Shown: in pieces, positions 62,592 to 64,000 of the stretch | How positions within the stretch are numbered: position 1 is the first letter of the stretch | How the letters are laid out: every line of letters begins with the position of its first letter | Assembly: GCF_000412635.1 (NCBI RefSeq) | Contig: NZ_ASTG01000016.1 | Location: 62,001-126,000 of the forward strand | DNA from: Sphingobium bisphenolivorans | GTDB lineage: Bacteria; Pseudomonadota; Alphaproteobacteria; Sphingomonadales; Sphingomonadaceae | Length of the DNA stretch: 64,000 nt | Reading direction: 5' to 3' | Made by a program: the position numbers and the translations under genes | Notes under the pieces: generated by a model | Databases searched by the model: none | What the model was told of the DNA's origin: nothing | Seen by the model: only the letters and a program-made list of their open reading frames with translations

Positions 62592-64000
62592 ATGCTCGAC
62601 AAGACGCAGACCATCGCGCTTAAGGACCCAAGCCTGTTGCGGCAGGCCAACTTCATCGATGGCGAATGGGTCCAGGCCGACAGCGGCAAGGTGATCGAGG
62701 TCCGTAACCCATCCAACGGGGAACTGGTGGGCACCGTGCCGGCCATGGGCGTGGCGGAAACCCGCCGCGCGATCGAGGCAGCTAACGCCGCCTTTCCGCA
62801 ATGGCGCGCGCTGGTCGCGAAGGAACGCGGCGCGATCCTCCGCCGCCTCTACGAGTTGATGCATGAGAATGCGGACGATCTCGCCGCGATCATGACGGCC
62901 GAGCAGGGCAAGCCCTTCGCAGAGGCGAAGGGAGAGGTCGCCTACGCCGCCGGTTTCCTGGAATGGTTTGCGGAAGAAGGCCGCCGGGTCTATGGCGAGA
63001 CGATGCCGGCCCATGTGCCGGGCCGCCGCGTCATCGTGACGAAGGAGCCGATCGGCGTCTTCGCTGCCATCACACCCTGGAATTTCCCCGCCGCGATGAT
63101 CACCCGCAAGGCCGGCCCCGGCTGGGCGGCGGGCTGCACCGGGGTCATCCGCCCCGCGACCCAAACTCCCTTCTCCGCGCTGGCGCTGGCCGTATTGGCC
63201 GAGCGCGCGGGCATGCCCAAGGGCGTGTGTAACGTCATCACCGGTCCGTCGAGTTCGACGGGCAAGGAACTGACCGACAACCCAATCGTGCGCAAACTGT
63301 CCTTTACCGGCTCGACCGAGGTGGGGCGCATCCTGCTGGAACAATGCGCCAAGACGATCAAGAAAACCTCGATGGAGCTGGGCGGCAACGCCCCCTTCAT
63401 CGTGTTCGACGACGCCGACCTGGACGAGGCGGTCAAGGGCGCGATGGTGTCCAAGTTCCGCAACACCGGCCAGACCTGCGTCTGCGCCAACCGCCTGCTG
63501 GTGCAGGAGGGCGTCTATGATGCCTTCGCCGCCAAGCTGAAGGCGGCGGTCGAGGGGCTGAAGGTCGGCGACGGCATGGAGGAGGGGGTGACCCAGGGGC
63601 CGCTCATCAACGGTGACGCGGTGCTGAAGGTCGAAGAGCATATCGCCGACGCGCTCGGCAAGGGCGCATCGGTCGTAACCGGGGGCGAGCGCCATGATCG
63701 CGGCGGCAATTTCTTCAAGCCGACCGTCCTGGCCGACGTTCCCGCCGACGCGCTGATCTTCCGGGAAGAGACGTTCGGCCCGATCGCGCCGCTGTTCCGG
63801 TTCAAGACCGAGGAAGAAGCCATCCAGCTTGCGAACGACACGCCCTTCGGCCTCGCCAGCTATTTCTACTCACGCGATGTCGGCCGCATCTTCCGCGTCG
63901 CCGAAGCGCTGGAATATGGCATCGTGGGCATCAATGAGGGCCTGATCTCCACCCCCGAAGTACCTTTCGGCGGTGTGAAGGAGAGCGGCCTGGGTCGCGA
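62592..64000 (+). CDS. Succinate-semialdehyde dehydrogenase type ALDH (3' end outside window)
   Basis: The first 469 codons of an aldehyde dehydrogenase, cut by the window end at FGGVKESGLGR. Cys296 (GQTCVCAN) and Glu262 (MELGGNAP) are in place, and ITPWNFP and FTGSTEVG are normal. One conserved strand is unusual: GWAAGCTGVIRPATQ has Arg187 where the NAD-binding Lys of LKPA is expected. AAGGAAG lies before ATG 62592. It is strongly similar along its length to the SSADH at 48246-49736. It lies 61 bases behind the preceding aldehyde dehydrogenase and closes the visible right arm. Confidence 0.88.
   Translation, partial: MLDKTQTIALKDPSLLRQANFIDGEWVQADSGKVIEVRNPSNGELVGTVPAMGVAETRRAIEAANAAFPQWRALVAKERGAILRRLYELMHENADDLAAIMTAEQGKPFAEAKGEVAYAAGFLEWFAEEGRRVYGETMPAHVPGRRVIVTKEPIGVFAAITPWNFPAAMITRKAGPGWAAGCTGVIRPATQTPFSALALAVLAERAGMPKGVCNVITGPSSSTGKELTDNPIVRKLSFTGSTEVGRILLEQCAKTIKKTSMELGGNAPFIVFDDADLDEAVKGAMVSKFRNTGQTCVCANRLLVQEGVYDAFAAKLKAAVEGLKVGDGMEEGVTQGPLINGDAVLKVEEHIADALGKGASVVTGGERHDRGGNFFKPTVLADVPADALIFREETFGPIAPLFRFKTEEEAIQLANDTPFGLASYFYSRDVGRIFRVAEALEYGIVGINEGLISTPEVPFGGVKESGLGR

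Overview
The window is GC-rich, almost entirely protein coding, and reads as a catabolic and accessory stretch of a sphingomonad chromosome or megaplasmid (Sphingobium, Sphingomonas or Novosphingobium type; inferred). The grounds are five intact TonB-dependent receptors with typical sphingomonad plug motifs, many SDR, NTF2-like, LLM-flavin, cupin and aldehyde dehydrogenase genes, and one copy of the intergenic palindrome common in these genomes (29382-29441). I saw no rRNA, tRNA, CRISPR array, intact insertion sequence, phage gene or replication origin.

Layout. (1) 1-4.3 kb, + strand: a partial lipocalin-like protein, a sulfotransferase, an NTF2-like protein, a VOC protein and a TetR regulator. 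(2) 4.3-9.0 kb, - strand: aldo/keto reductase and KstD-like flavoprotein in one tight operon, then an NTF2-like protein and an atypical SDR. They are divergent from a receptor (9478-11976) that has a Fur-like palindrome in front. (3) 12-15.5 kb: a two-component system tail to tail with that receptor, then small proteins. (4) 15.6-41 kb: an island rich in sulfur genes. It holds a dienelactone hydrolase, sulfite dehydrogenase (sorA plus cytochrome), a CysB-like regulator, a C-terminal-heme cytochrome, a redoxin, two NtaA/SnaA/DszA-type flavin monooxygenases, a TauD-type dioxygenase, three receptors, an exported sulfatase coupled to its own formylglycine-generating enzyme, a desaturase, a glycosidase and SDRs. 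It also carries a deletion scar that fuses the start of a sixth receptor to the end of a RidA gene. (5) 41-47 kb, - strand: MFS transporter, alpha/beta hydrolase, cupin, Zn-alcohol dehydrogenase, SDR and quinone-reductase-like gene, partly overlapping or nearly abutting. (6) 47-64 kb: a catabolic locus whose two arms diverge at 56.9-57.2 kb. The left arm holds HpaI-type aldolase, SDR, aldehyde dehydrogenase, ketopantoate-reductase-like protein, receptor, semialdehyde dehydrogenase and tartrate/isopropylmalate-type dehydrogenase. The right arm holds a bicupin, an MFS transporter, Zn-alcohol dehydrogenase, a 70-residue conserved-looking protein, aldehyde dehydrogenase and a second semialdehyde dehydrogenase cut by the window end.

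How the genes may work together (inference). Region 4 fits scavenging of sulfate esters and sulfonates: outer-membrane uptake, periplasmic sulfatase, desulfonation by FMN- or 2-oxoglutarate-dependent oxygenases, oxidation of surplus sulfite by SorAB, and control by a CysB-family sensor with an altered ligand motif. Region 6 fits uptake of a polyol, hydroxy-acid or aromatic-derived substrate, oxidation through alcohol to aldehyde to acid, and retro-aldol cleavage feeding semialdehydes to the two SSADH-type enzymes. The substrate cannot be read from the sequence.
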